DNA of 64,000 nucleotides. Source: Coprinopsis marcescibilis. Taxonomy: Eukaryota; Basidiomycota; Agaricomycetes; Agaricales; Psathyrellaceae. Below are positions 23,130 through 36,661 of this stretch, in pieces. Position 1 is the stretch's first letter; each line of letters starts with the position of its first letter. Made by a program: the position numbers and the translations under genes. The notes under the pieces are model-generated. The model was not told the DNA's origin and ran no database searches. It saw nothing but the letters and a program-made list of their open reading frames with translations. The stretch covers positions 124,001 through 188,000 of the forward strand of contig ML210150.1 in the NCBI GenBank assembly GCA_004369085.1, in the 5' to 3' direction.

Positions 23130-24992
23130 TCAGATCGTCTTGCGGGCGATTCGAAGCTTCAGATGGCGACCAGTGTAAACAGGTACGAAATAGTCGTCGA
23201 ATTCTGTCACGTCGCGGGCACTGGTGATACTTTGAGAAATGAATGACTATTGATTTGAAAGAGTTCGGTACCTGGTGTCAACGATTTCCATGTCCAGTTT
23301 GCGGAACAAAATGCCAAAAAATAGGTACAACTCAGCCCATGCCATGCTACGGAGGATATAAGCAAGTGCGACGCATGGACTCGGACGAAGCGGAGTATTC
23401 TCACTTGATCCCGAGGCACATACGGGTACCTCGCGAGAACGAAAGTAAGTATTTGTTATGTGTCGTGCTGCCGATCCATCTTTCGGGACAGAACTCGTGA
23501 GGCTTAGGGAACAGTTCCGGATTTGTGTGAATGAATGTCGTGCTCATTCCTACGACGGTCTGATAGGACGGGATAAATGTCAGTGCGACAACAAGGGCAG
23601 ATAGCGGACGAGCTCACGCCAGGGGGAATCTTGTAGCCAAGACAATCAAGTCCACCTTTGCCTACCACACGAGGGAGAGGTGAGACGAATCCGTGGGACA
23701 GTCGTAGAGACTCCTTGATGACTGCGGTCTGTATCCAAGTCAGCGATTTCGTTCGCGCGTGCCAGATAAAAATACACTTACCAGGTAGGGTATCTTTTCC
23801 ATATCGTTCCAGCCAATATTTTCCCGTGCGTCCGGCCAGGCCCTTTGAAGTTCGTCTACCAGTCTCCTGTGGATAGAAGGGTTGCTGAGTACATGGAAGA
23901 CCCCTGTAATACAGGTGTTGGCGACAGTATCGCTTCCAGCCTGGATGAGTGCCAGGGCCTCGTGGACTAGGTATGTGGAGGAACTGGATCCGTGAACTAC
24001 ATTTGATATAGCGGGCAAGTCTTTGTAAATAAATCGGGGAACGTCGAGGGCAGGTTTGTCCACTTGTCCGGCATAATGGATTTCGCCGAAGACAAAATCG
24101 CAGATACGGAGGAACGAGTTGAATTGAGATTTGACCTTTATGCACCCTGGAAGGAAAGGCGCGATGGAGATGACCCAAGGGAAATGCTTTGTTGTCCATA
24201 AAAGGGGAACCGCGTCCTGGATGTCGACAAGCAAGCTGGCCTTCAACTCCTCTCCTTGGAGAAGCTGTGATGACCGACCAAAGCATAGGGTCGCAATTAT
24301 GTCCATTGTTGCACAGCGAAAAGCGTAGAACATATCCACAGCAGCGTTTTCATTGGACAGACGGTCTGCCAATAATTCAATCTGTAATCAACCGTTAGTA
24401 TCGGCAAAATATACCGGAAAGTGTGGCTAACCTTTGAGCGAATTACAGTTTCAAACTCGAGCATTGACCTTCTATCGAAGAATGGGCTGAGCAATTCTCG
24501 ACAAGATTTAGCATGTGCTGGATCGATAGCACCGAACGTCGATTGCCCGACTCCAAAGCATGCGTAAAACCAGGGGTCCTTGGTGAGATGACTATTGACG
24601 GAGAATATCTTGTCATAAATTCGGTAGTCCTTGAAGTGCAACTAATGCGTGCAAGAGTCAAAATGGAGTTTATTCAAGCTTAATGCAAATTCATCTACCT
24701 CATTGGGGCCGACTCTGACAACGTCTCCTGCACGGCCATTAGGGATAGAGTTCAGCATTTAACCCAAAGTGTACACACCGTATACATTATGAAGCTCATC
24801 GAGTTGACGTAGCCATTGACCTCCTTTGACGACCTCAAAATAGGTTTTATAAAGACTAGTGACCGCGGCAGCTGGTGGACCTGGATAGTAAGCCAAAGGG
24901 TGGAGCACTAGGCGTCGCAAAGCGAGATAGACAGCGAAGATAGCGGTCAGAAGGAGGAACAATGCCGGGTACCAGAGGGAGTTGAAAGCCAT
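23130..24992 (-). CDS. Cytochrome P450 monooxygenase (Tri4/CYP58-like E-class)
   Basis: Multi-exon minus-strand gene. The N-terminus MAFNSLWYPALFLLLTAIFA is a membrane anchor, followed by YYPGPPAA, the proline-rich hinge. The I-helix oxygen-binding motif LIQAGSDTVANT, the ExxR motif KESLRL, the PERW segment (CPERW) and the heme-cysteine loop FSRGTRMCLG are all present and intact. The region GGQWLRQLDELHNVYG resembles fungal trichodiene-oxygenase-like P450s. The final exons, spliced after IK, encode MAWAELYLFFGILFRK and the C-terminal RDVTEFDDYFVPVYT. P450s of this class hydroxylate lipophilic compounds at the ER. No other biosynthetic genes flank it, so no cluster is evident and the substrate is unknown. 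Confidence 0.93.
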
Positions 24993-26273
24993 GGGGTGCT
25001 GAGAACCGAGGAGAGGCGATGGGGGTGGGCATTTAAAGGCAAAATTACAGAGCTGGTGGCTCCACACAGAAGGAGCTCGGATAATGGAGGAACTACTCTG
25101 ACAGTTCCGGTTGATTCCAGATGTTCCGCTAACGACATGAGCTAGCGGTTTCCAACCGACGAGGCCAGTGACCTATATCTGTTGAACCAAAGAATCAAGG
25201 GGTTCTTCTCGCCTCAATCAAGCGTCCGGGTTATGTGGGCTTGAATTAGATTCTGGTGGTTCGAGAAGATGCGGCGGTGGCTGAGGTATGCATTGGAAAA
25301 GTAAACGGTTTCTGATGCAGGCCCTGAGTTGCTGCCCGCGGGCACCTGTGGTGTGCATCAGTATTGCATGGGTCGCGATAAAATCAGGAGTTGCCGGTGA
25401 CTAGGGTAAAATTTCAGATTTGAGGTATGTGCACCAGAAAACCGAGTGGCGAGATTGAAGATGATCTCCTAGACAACGATGAAAGGAAATGAAGGTACAA
25501 GAACAGGATGGTGAGCTGTAGTAGCCGAATATGTGTTAATGGCCGCTGATGGAATCTTGGAATCGGACGATAGCTGGTAGTACGTTGTTGAGGCAACCTT
25601 CACAAGCCTGGGACATAAGGCAGAGCAACTTTCGCGTGAAGCCAAACGTTGACATTGAGGAGGTTCATTGTGGCCAAACGGGTAACAGAAGTTCCAATTA
25701 TGGTCCAACGTCAGAAGTAACCATTGCGTCCAGGAAGATCAGGTACATAGCTCATTCATTCCAATTTGCCGCGGAGAGGTCCACGGCAGAGCAGACCCAA
25801 GTTCAACGTCAAGGTCACCAAAGAGTTTGACAGCGTTAACCGTCCAAAGAGCCACAGAAATGTCGTCACAAATCAACCAAGCGCAGAATACCCCGTCTTG
25901 AAGTCAAAGAGTATGTCACCATTTTCAACTTGACGTCTGCGAACCAAGGCCAAGTTTCCAATCGGTTGATAAGGGTGCGAGAAGATGGCTTTCACGAAGT
26001 TGATGTTGCGAGAAAATGGGAACCTGCCAGTCACGAAATCTTGACAAATTGATGCCTTCTCGGGGGGTGACCGAACTCCGACAGCGATGTCGATATCTCT
26101 TCTTCCTGTCCTCGTAACAGAGAGAACCTTGAGAGAGAACATCCATCAAAAGTCTTCCAGTGCATCCAAATCCCAACCTTTAGCAACAGAAGTAGTCCAT
26201 AAATCGCTCCAATTAAATATTAGCGTATATATCATACAGATCAGATAAACACTTCCATTTGATGGTCAGTAAT
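24993..26273. other. Intergenic region of about 1.3 kb
   Basis: It contains the P450 promoter and the 3' end of the NIPA gene. Several frames of 60-95 codons exist on both strands, for example 25549-25830 (+) and 25873-26142 (-). None has a recognisable domain or convincing splicing, so none is called. Confidence 0.45.
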
Positions 26274-28512
<2,239 letters not shown>

Positions 28513-28845
28513 AGGCAGCAGTCGATGTGTATGTGTAAATTGCTCCGGGCAACCGTGGAGTCGTCGTGTGTAGGCTATGTAGGCTATTAGAAATGTGGTG
28601 TGAGTTTCATGTGGAGACTGAGGAAACGATGAAGCGATGTAATCGCCTGAAGAGACAGACAAAGTGCGCTGTGTGGACGCTCAGGCTGAGGAGCACTGCG
28701 ACAGTGAGGCTTATGCTGAGAGAGGTCGGTTTCCTTTTCCGGCGTTCATAACGGCACGGTATGCACGTGACATCATAATCGTTACCGCGACGTAGCACTT
28801 GAATCCAACTGGCATTCTGCATTCTCCAACGCTTTCTGCACAACT
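28513..28845. promoter_or_regulatory. Divergent promoter of the NIPA and SEC12 genes
   Basis: The 333 bp between start codons contain no obvious TATA element. An upstream in-frame ATG for the NIPA gene falls within it, so part may be transcribed leader. Confidence 0.4.
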
Positions 28846-30578
28846 ATGAGGCCAAAACATACCCAGCACCAGCTTGCATCATTCCCGGTCTACTCATGCG
28901 CATTTCTCTCCGAGAGGAGCCTCGTCATAGGCGGCGGAGGTGGTGCATCAAGGAGTGGTATCAAAAACAAACTGGTACGTGCTCAACCAGAATTCCTCGG
29001 CTTATCTCAACAAGTTCTCTTGCACCTACAGCGGCTGTATGAGGTCACAGAAGATAGACAAATAGAACAGAGGGCCGAATTTGAACTAGACAAGGGTGAA
29101 GATGCACCAATGAGCCTCGCCGCGCACCCCGAGGTATGCTGTCATTGTCATTCATCCGCTATGGTTCTCACCTTCGTTCAAGAGCAAGACCGTTGTGTGT
29201 GGTATTAACAGCACAGAGGAGAATTTGCTTAAAGGAATTAACCACAACTGTCGTGCCTTCAGTGTTGGTGACACCATGTGGGCTGATTCCTCGTCTCACA
29301 CTTGCGCAGTGCATTAACTCTTCGCTTAGCATTTCCTTGCTTCAGAAGCAGAGTACATTGTCGGGAGAGGATCTTGAGGACTACCAGGTCGGAAGCACAT
29401 AACACGTAATATGAACCCGTCTGATTTCCTCTATCAGAAAGTAACTGTACTCTCGCCAGATGGTACATTGCTAGCAGTGGCCGGTGCCCATGACGTGAGT
29501 TGACCCATTGACTCAAGAATTTGTGAAACTCACTCAGACGGCATACAGTTCTCTCTACTGTCCTATCCATCACTGCAACCTGTTTCAACGTCAACACACG
29601 TAGAGAAGGAGATCTACGACGTTGCATTCGTGTCTAATACGGCAAGTGGCAAATGTACATATTCTCCACTATTAACGTTAACCAACATATCTGTGCAGCT
29701 CGTTGTTACTACAACTCATAGCCTTCAGGTCTACGAGCTTCCTACATCATCACAACCCTCTAGCCCTTCACGGTCAAAATCAAAGAAGGGTAAGGGTAAA
29801 GCAGCCAATGGAATAAATAACGTGTCGGTGCTTTCTCTCAAGAAAACTGTCGACGTGCCGTCCGCGTCAGTCGGCGAAGGAGGAACATTCCGTGCCATTA
29901 GGTGAGCGCATGTCGGTAGGGGAAGTACCTCTTCAACTCTCGCTCACAAGCCAACGCCTAGAATCCATCCCTCAAAGGATGATATCGTGTATACCTTGAT
30001 AAACACTGTGGCACCACGCTCACGGCAGAAGAAGGGTCCTAGCCGACAAGGCTATGTGGTTAAATGGAAGATTGACTCGTGGTCCGTTGAAAAGTCAAGG
30101 AAGATTGGTGACAAAGGAATCACTTGCTTTGATATTAGGTATGTTTTCTTGGCCTTGTCTCTGGCGCGCCATTAAAGCCCTTTTCCAGCCCTGACGGTCG
30201 ATATATTGGCTTTGGCTCCTCTGACCTGAGCGTTGGCATGGTTGACACAACTACACTAGCGGTAATTATGGCCTATTCAAATCCTTTATTCATCCACTGA
30301 CGTTCTGCTTTAGCCTGTTGCAACTATCTTGAAGGCACACGAGTTCCCCCCGACGTTTGTCAGGTTCAACCCATCAAGCGCGATCTTAGTTTCCGGAAGC
30401 GCGGACAGTTCTTTGCGTGTTATAAGCATTCCTCAAGGCGCAGACGGTAAGCAATCGTTGCGATTGTTTTACCGGGCAGGACTAACTACGCACGGTAGGC
30501 CCAGGGTTCTCATTGATTCTCCTGGCCATTATGATCATCATCCTTGCCTTCATTGCTCAAGCTTACCTCAAACCATGA
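28846..30578 (+). CDS. SEC12: Sec12-like guanine nucleotide exchange factor for Sar1
   Basis: Multi-exon WD40-repeat protein with a C-terminal membrane anchor. The N-terminal segment has FPVYSCAFLSERSLVIGGGG followed by GASRSGIKNKL. This is the glycine-rich K-loop (GGGG-x4-G-I-x-N) that binds K+ and contacts Sar1 in yeast Sec12. Later blades include TVLSPDGTLLAVAG-like, IHPSKDDIVYTL, CFDISPDGRYIGFGSSDLSV and FVRFNPSSAILVSGSADSSL. After an intron the final exon reads FSLILLAIMIIILAFIAQAY, a transmembrane helix, then LKP and stop. Sec12 sits in the ER membrane and activates Sar1 to start COPII budding. Spliced length is about 430-450 residues. Confidence 0.88.
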
Positions 30579-30682
30579 TCACTGCACGGATTTATCTAAT
30601 ATAGACGTTATCATTATACGCCTTTTTTGTATTGTTATCATTAATGTACATAAAGACTGGAAAAAGTTGTACAGATAGCTGA

Positions 30683-31528
30683 TCAGTCGTAATCGTCTTC
30701 TTCGACAAGCTTCCGCTTGACTCCGTTCGTTGAGGCTCCAGGCGCGGTCTGCACCTCCTCCATACCGTCACTCTCTTCCTCTTCGTCATCACCACCAGCG
30801 AACAGACCATCGTCGTCGGCGTCACTGCCCTCTTCTGTCTCCATTCTATTGGCCATTCCAGGTGTTCCCAGCATTTCAATGTCGGAAGGAGTGGCAATGG
30901 CGCTGATAGGGAAGGGGGTGTCTGCCACAGCTTCTTGGGATATTGAAGAAGGTGTAGCTGTCCTTCCCTGTGTTTGCTGACGCTCGGGCTCAACAACTTG
31001 CATGTCCTCTTCCTCGTCCGAAGACTCTTCCTCGAGCTCTTCGACCTCCTCGTCGTAAATCTTAACACCCGGAGGGGGTTTATTGGGTACTAGGTCAAAG
31101 TCCACAGAGGACAGACACTCAGATGCCGGAGGCAGCCTGACGCCAAAGACCTCGGGGACAGGTGGAAGAGGGGCGGCATTCACTTCGGTCGCCAGAGACA
31201 AGGTGTACTGTGGTTGTGTTTAGAATAGAACTAGAGGCGAGGCAGATCTTGCAAGCACCTCTTTTGGAACTCGACCACCAAATTCCCAGCCTACACGGGC
31301 CTGTACTGCCAGTACGATATCGTCCATTTCGATCTTGCCAGTGTGGCCTGCATGTTCTGCATAGACGCTGGCGTCTGTGAGGACCTGCATTGAATATCTA
31401 TGGGAGAATTCGAGCAGCTGGTGGAGGACTCCGGGCTGGGCATCCTGGACACCAGGGGTAGAGGACAGAAGGAGGGCAATGGCCCGTGCGGTAGAGGGCA
31501 GATTATCGACTGGACGTGAATTGGACAT
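30683..31528 (-). CDS. TAF9: TFIID/SAGA subunit TAF9 (histone-fold)
   Basis: Two exons (31259-31528 and 30683-31207, intron of 51 bp) sum to 265 codons, giving 264 residues. The N-terminal about 75 residues form an H3-like histone fold: ARAIALLLSSTPGVQDAQP, LLEFSHRYSMQVLTDASVYA, EHAGHTGKIEMDDIVLAVQA. This pairs with TAF6 in TFIID and SAGA. Following it is PLPPVPEVFGVRLPP, a conserved post-fold motif, then SSVDFDLVPNKPP. The C-terminal half is acidic (VEELEEESSDEEEDMQVVE), ending in a KRKLVEEDDYD segment. An in-frame codon upstream is not ATG, so the methionine at 31528 is taken as start. It is divergent from ISU1 across 160 bp and convergent with SEC12. Confidence 0.92.
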
Positions 31529-31688
31529 GCCAGTGCTCGTCCTGACCAAAACTGGTTTACGCGATTCGGCAGGGCGTCATTGATTGCACTTGTTTGCCAA
31601 GATAATTTGGGGTCCTGTGATTGGTGTCTGACAAAACGGCTCCCAGTCGTAATCATTGGCACAGTTCACTCTTTGACCAGCAACCGTC

Positions 31689-32453
31689 ATGTTCCGCTCA
31701 GCTATCCTTAAGCCCATCCTCCAAGCTGCTCGTCCCTCAGTCTCCAGAGCTGTTCTGCGGCCAGCGGGTGCTCGTCTCTATCATGAGAAAGTGATCTCCC
31801 ACTACGAAAAGCCTAGAAATGTTCGTTGGCCCTTTTTCCGAGTCTGGACCCTTTATCTGATAATCGACCTCTCTGGATTCTTTCCTCTTCCGAACATATA
31901 GGTCGGCTCACTACCAAAGAATGACATCGACGTAGGCACAGGTCTCGTAGGCGCTCCCGCGTAAGTACCACCTCTTCTTTTACCATGCCAGCATGTCGTC
32001 TGGCGTCCCTGTCTCCAATTTGTTCCCACGATTCTGACCGAACTTTATCCTTACAGCTGCGGCGACGTTATGAAGTTGCAAATTCGTGTCGATGAGAATG
32101 GCATTATCTCTGATGTCAAGTTCAAAACTTTCGGTTGTGGCAGCGCTATTGCCTCAAGTTCATATATGACCGAACGTGTCATGGGCCTGTCATTAGAGGA
32201 GGCCGGCAAAATCAAAAACACGGAGATCGCAAAGGAACTCTGCTTGCCACCCGTTAAGCTCCATTGCTCAAGTGCGTACTTCACATTCGCCAAGCCACTC
32301 TCGAAGTACTAACGTCAAACTTGTCTAGTGTTGGCCGAAGACGCCATTCGCTCAGCAATCCGAGATTACAAGTCAAAGCGGAAAGGCGTTCCAAACGTTG
32401 ACCTGTCCCAGCAAAAAACTTCGACTGCAGAGTCATCAGCAGTAACCGCCTAG
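31689..32453 (+). CDS. ISU1: Mitochondrial iron-sulfur cluster scaffold protein
   Basis: Four exons (31689-31820, 31902-31960, 32057-32271, 32329-32453) sum to 177 codons, giving 176 residues. The N-terminus is a classic matrix presequence ([20 protein letters not shown] with [16 protein letters not shown]). The three cluster-binding cysteines are all present: [25 protein letters not shown] and [14 protein letters not shown]. The LPPVK box is the Hsp70-binding motif used to release the cluster. Isu1/IscU receives sulfur from Nfs1 and iron under frataxin control, then hands on the [2Fe-2S] cluster. This protein is essential in most eukaryotes. Confidence 0.97.
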
Positions 32454-32653
32454 ATATCTTTATTCCGCTATCCATATCAGTCCTCTAATCGTATCATGCA
32501 TGCCTCATTCAACCTGTACATTCCTTTCGATCTATTAGTAGTTTTTCGCAGTCGCACCTCTGTATTATTAATGTTTGTCAATCATATGCTCTCGTTCAGC
32601 AGTAACACAAAATCAGACATATAATATTCTCAGCAGAACAGCATATCTATAAA

Positions 32654-34864
32654 TCAACTCTTTGTTTGACCTTTCTGTCCCACAAAGGTGAATGTTCCCC
32701 CGGCAAACCACCGCTCGTTGGCCTCTTTGACCCGTTGAGCCATGGTTGCCCGATTGGTCAACTCGAACCCTATGAAGAAATAAGCGGTGTTATCTTCGGA
32801 TTGGTAAAGCCGAGCCCACCTTGTGCAGGAGTAACGCTAAGCGAAGTAGCCATTCCAGATATTTGTTGAGACTGCTGAGCAGACTTCGTGAGTGCAGCCG
32901 TCCGTAATTTGTTGGCCTTGGACATTTTGGCTGGAATGGTGTTGTCATTGGCAATAGGAAGAAGCCAGAAACTTTGAAACATACCTCGACTTTTGGCTTC
33001 GCCGGCTCCAGCGCGAACCTTGCCCGAAGCATGTCCTATCATTCCAAGACCCTTGGTCTGGTCGAATGCTCCAACCTCAGTCTCAGCTTCCCCGAACACC
33101 ATGCGGTTCTGTAGCTTTCGAAGCTCGGTTTGAGCATATGCTTCCTTGGCTCGACGGGCACTGCAAGGCAAACTGTTTAGAAAACAACGCAGGTAGCGAA
33201 AAGTGAACGCACCGTTTGCCACCGCGTCGTTTCTTGGGACCGTCATTGGGAATTGGAAGTGCCTTTATAACCTTTGAGGGAGGAGGAGCAGCCAATCGAT
33301 CGATGTGCTTTTCAATCTTTTCTCGCAGGTCTTCGCCGTATGTTCCTGTTTAGAGAGTGTTAGATAGGTCAATTGATGTGTATACGCAGTTTGGCTCACC
33401 GTCCCTTCGTTGCCTCTCGAGGTCCATTCTAGCAGCAAGCACGGACTTTGCGCCGACTGTTCGTTGGACCTTTAGTTGGTATTCGGGTGGTGTCTGTGTA
33501 ACCAACTCTGACTGGAAAATGAAACCAGTATGTCTCTTTTGAGTAGCAGTAGAGAAGCCTGCGGCGATCTTCTTCTGCGCGCCAAGCAGCTAGAGACACG
33601 GGTCAGAATCTTGCGACGCACATCCCGATGAAACTATACACACATGTACATTGCACGCAGGCATTTTAGCAAGAGCAGCAAGACCACCGGCGACTCCCAA
33701 CAACTTCGCCGCTGTAGTGGTGCCAACAATAGCCGATAGGTTGGGTGCCAGAACGTTCATCCTCGAACTGACATACAAGAAGATCTAGGTCGTAAAGAAT
33801 TAGCATATCAAGCGTTGAATTGCAACTGGTTCCGTAAGTACCTTTTTCCTCGCCTCTTCGAGCCTGTCTGCCAGCTCGCAGGCACGTTGAATTGCCTTCC
33901 AGCTGCCTTCTGATAGTTTATACCCCGCGGTGGTGGTGGCGGTAACCACCACGCTCATGATGACTGCCGGTGGCAAAACACCTGAGAGTTCGACCTTGGT
34001 GAGATCCTATGGTAGAGGTTAGCATTGGGGTTGTTAAACCAAATGAGGTCGCAGTGACTGACTTCTGCGTTTGCGAGGGCTCGGACTGCTTTAATGTACA
34101 TGACTGGATCCGTCACAAGTTGCTCGAGTTCAGGGAAACGTGGAGTATAATGATCGCGAATGAACTATGTTTCACAGAGATTAGCGACATCCTTCCTAGT
34201 GACTTGGAGCAGGATCTGCGTACCTTGTTGACAATAAGGATTTCGTTTTCCACTTCCACGGACAAGTTATTCGCTTGGACAATCAGGGTGTACTCTGGAT
34301 TGAGGTGCGCAGGCAGCGACATTTGAGCCGGTGTCGAAGGGTTCGCCCGATACTTTTCAATATCCTGAAAGTGTAAACCTCGTAAATATCTCATTCAAGC
34401 AAAACTTGTATCCCTGGATCAGGTAAGAAATCTACGTGAACCCAGAAATACACAGGCAAAATGCGTACCTTTAGGATATCCGACATCCGTTTGCTACCCT
34501 CGAGTTTAGCAATCTTGAGGACGTCCTCGACAGCTCCCAGCTCCATTTGTTGTACATCTTCAGCATCGAGCTCTTCCGCTGGTTTGACTCCTCCTTCAAG
34601 GACGAGGGAACCAATCTCCCTGCCCTTGTTAGCCCCTTCTTCCTCTTCGGCGGGTTCCATGTCTTGGTCCCCTTCAGCGGCCTCGTCGTCGTCATCGAGG
34701 TCGAGCTCGCCTGCTAAATTCGACGTGGGATCATCGTTGGTTGCTTTGCGTTTCTGAGGCAGAGATGAGGATGACGCCACAGGCTCTGAAATTGGTTCTT
34801 CCTGTTGTTCGTCGTCGGAGAGTCCATCAAGATCTGCTAAAAGTTCATCTGCAAGACCGCTCAT
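32654..34864 (-). CDS. PRP31: U4/U6 snRNP splicing factor Prp31
   Basis: Multi-exon minus-strand gene. The N-terminal about 110 residues are acidic and disordered ([18 protein letters not shown]). Then comes the NOSIC/Nop region: [48 protein letters not shown], and the Nop domain core [20 protein letters not shown] with [19 protein letters not shown]. After it are [33 protein letters not shown] and the basic Prp31 C-terminal segment [16 protein letters not shown]. The last exon contributes [20 protein letters not shown]. Prp31 binds the 15.5K-U4 snRNA complex and stabilises the U4/U6.U5 tri-snRNP. The final intron, 5' of FELTN, was placed by the reading frame. All main parts of the family are present. 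Confidence 0.94.
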
Positions 34865-35275
34865 GATATCGTATAGGTGTTGTTGTGGAAATCGAAAGGA
34901 AACCGGGTGGTAAGTTAACGAAAGCAAGTCCGAGTCAGGAAATAGACGCGGCACACACCACGCCACGTGCGTGACATAACAACACGCTACTTTAGGAATG
35001 CCTTGAACTCATTGGCAACTTGGTCAACTGCATCCTTCAACTCACTGCTCGACAATCCCAAGTAGTCGTAGTCATGGCTATACTAATCTATCAAGAGGAC
35101 AAAGGACTATCTTGCTTGCGGGTTCTGTTTTTGCGCGGTTCACTTTTGTAGAAGGACCCGCCATCGGACACTTGGCCTGAATGTTTGTTTAACTTGCCTT
35201 GTCATTGTACTTGACCTTGACAACAGTTTCAATTGTTGAAATTCACCGACCGCGCTTTTATAAAGGCTCTGCCAT
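34865..35275. promoter_or_regulatory. Divergent promoter of PRP31 and the F-box gene
   Basis: This is 411 bp between opposite start codons. A strong TATA element on the plus strand (listed separately) lies very close to the downstream ATG. Confidence 0.4.
35256..35266 (+). promoter_or_regulatory. TATA box upstream of the F-box gene
   Basis: The sequence TTTTATAAAGG ends only 10 bp before the first ATG at 35276. Transcription from it would probably begin downstream of that ATG. The real translation start may then be the second in-frame ATG at 35333. Confidence 0.45.
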
Positions 35276-36523
35276 ATGCTGGAAACACTTGTAGTACAAC
35301 AGTTGTCCACCTGCCTTGCCATCTCACCCTCCATGCTTGCCTCCTGCAAATGTCTCTGGTTCGAGTTGAAAAGCCTCGTCTTCGCTGAAGGGGAGCCTGG
35401 TGGACGTCAACGAGCGGAGGAGGCTAGAGCCGACCGGAACTGCCAGCTAAACGACGAGAAGCCTCTCTTTGGGATACCCAACGAACTCCTGGATGCGGTC
35501 GTTGAAACTATCTGCGAGGATCCTACCCTTTACTGTCATAGCTTTTTCCACAAACGGTTTGTTCGACCAAACAAATGCTGCCCACAGCTTCCGCTGCGCT
35601 CAACATGTCGCCGATTCCAAGAGCGCATCGATGGCAGATCCAAGTTTTGGACTTCATTGTCGGGAACTCAACATGGCCAATGTGTCCCCCACCCTCGGCT
35701 GTTGGAACGGTGGATAGAATTGGCAGGAGCATCGCTCGAGCTATACTTCCACATTTCACCTCCGCTCGTCGATTGCGAACATCGTGGGGAGGTCGTGTGT
35801 GACCCACAAAGATTCACGCGACAAAATCTGGAAATATTCATGGAACAAGCACCTCGTTGGGCAGGCATCGCATTTGATTTCGACGACGACATGGCTTCGG
35901 TTTACCTCGACCGCAAGCCATCCCCAAAGCACTTGAAGCTTCTTGAACTCAATGCCTCCCGGTGTTCGAACAAGATTGCAAATGAATTGCTCAATAGCAT
36001 TACAGAAGCCGTCTTGACAGTTCAACAGCTCTCCTGGACAAGCCCTCAAGATTTCAGAGTATTGTCTGATACCAACAGGCTTATTATCCCGGCCCTCCAC
36101 AGCTTGCATGTGGCTGGGGCAGCCATAGACGATGTCGTCGCCTTTCTCAACAACATAGAAGCGCCGCAGCTGGACACGGCGTGGCTGCAGACGTGTCGAG
36201 AGGATGCACGGTGGACTAGTGGAAATGACATAGATAGGTGGGTGAGGGTCGGCGAGAAGTTGGTGAGGGCGTTGGTCCGGGACGGGATTAAAACACCACA
36301 GATGGTGACGGTGATGGACGATATTGCGAGCAATTTACAAGAGTTCCTCCCGCTGGTGGAGGCAGTGGGCGCTTGCCGCAGAATCGAGCGGCTACGCATC
36401 GACACAGCATGTCAGAAGAACCTGACACAGCTGGAAGGGGTTGGAAGGACAATTACATTGGACAGTGACGGCATAGTGACCTTAGACTACGACCGCAATA
36501 CTTTGTGGAATTTATTTTACTAG
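35276..36523 (+). CDS. F-box-like protein
   Basis: A single intronless frame of 415 residues, unusual among intron-rich neighbours. After about 60 residues of basic sequence comes a segment KPLFGIPNELLDAVVETICE, which matches the start of basidiomycete F-box-like domains (L-P-x-E-[IL]-L). Next is CPQLPLRSTCRRFQERIDG with R-x-x-F-x-x, as in F-box helix 3. A tryptophan- and leucine-rich region follows (RSKFWTSLSG, WIELAGASLELYFHISPP), typical of the leucine-rich substrate-recognition part in these proteins. F-box proteins link targets to SCF ubiquitin ligases; no substrate can be inferred. The methionine at 35333 is an alternative start given the TATA box just upstream. The large expanded F-box families of Agaricomycetes often lack introns. 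Confidence 0.7.
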   Translation: MLETLVVQQLSTCLAISPSMLASCKCLWFELKSLVFAEGEPGGRQRAEEARADRNCQLNDEKPLFGIPNELLDAVVETICEDPTLYCHSFFHKRFVRPNKCCPQLPLRSTCRRFQERIDGRSKFWTSLSGTQHGQCVPHPRLLERWIELAGASLELYFHISPPLVDCEHRGEVVCDPQRFTRQNLEIFMEQAPRWAGIAFDFDDDMASVYLDRKPSPKHLKLLELNASRCSNKIANELLNSITEAVLTVQQLSWTSPQDFRVLSDTNRLIIPALHSLHVAGAAIDDVVAFLNNIEAPQLDTAWLQTCREDARWTSGNDIDRWVRVGEKLVRALVRDGIKTPQMVTVMDDIASNLQEFLPLVEAVGACRRIERLRIDTACQKNLTQLEGVGRTITLDSDGIVTLDYDRNTLWNLFY

Positions 36524-36661
36524 TTTTGTTAATTGGAAAATGACGTCGGTGCGCGTCATTGTTCCCACGGTAGTTGGGGCAACATATTCCAAGATAGCTT
36601 TCATTTTGAATCACTATACAAAGCCTGTTTTCTTCCTTCTCTCCATCTACCATCTCCACTT

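Noticed and set aside
23130..24992. P450 as part of a secondary-metabolite cluster
   Set aside because: Its neighbours are a nucleoporin and a Mg2+ transporter; no terpene synthase, PKS or NRPS gene lies in the window.
28513..28662. Longer N-terminus for the NIPA transporter using an upstream ATG
   Set aside because: The added residues are not conserved-looking and the ATG at 28512 sits directly before the first membrane helix; it is kept only as an alternative.
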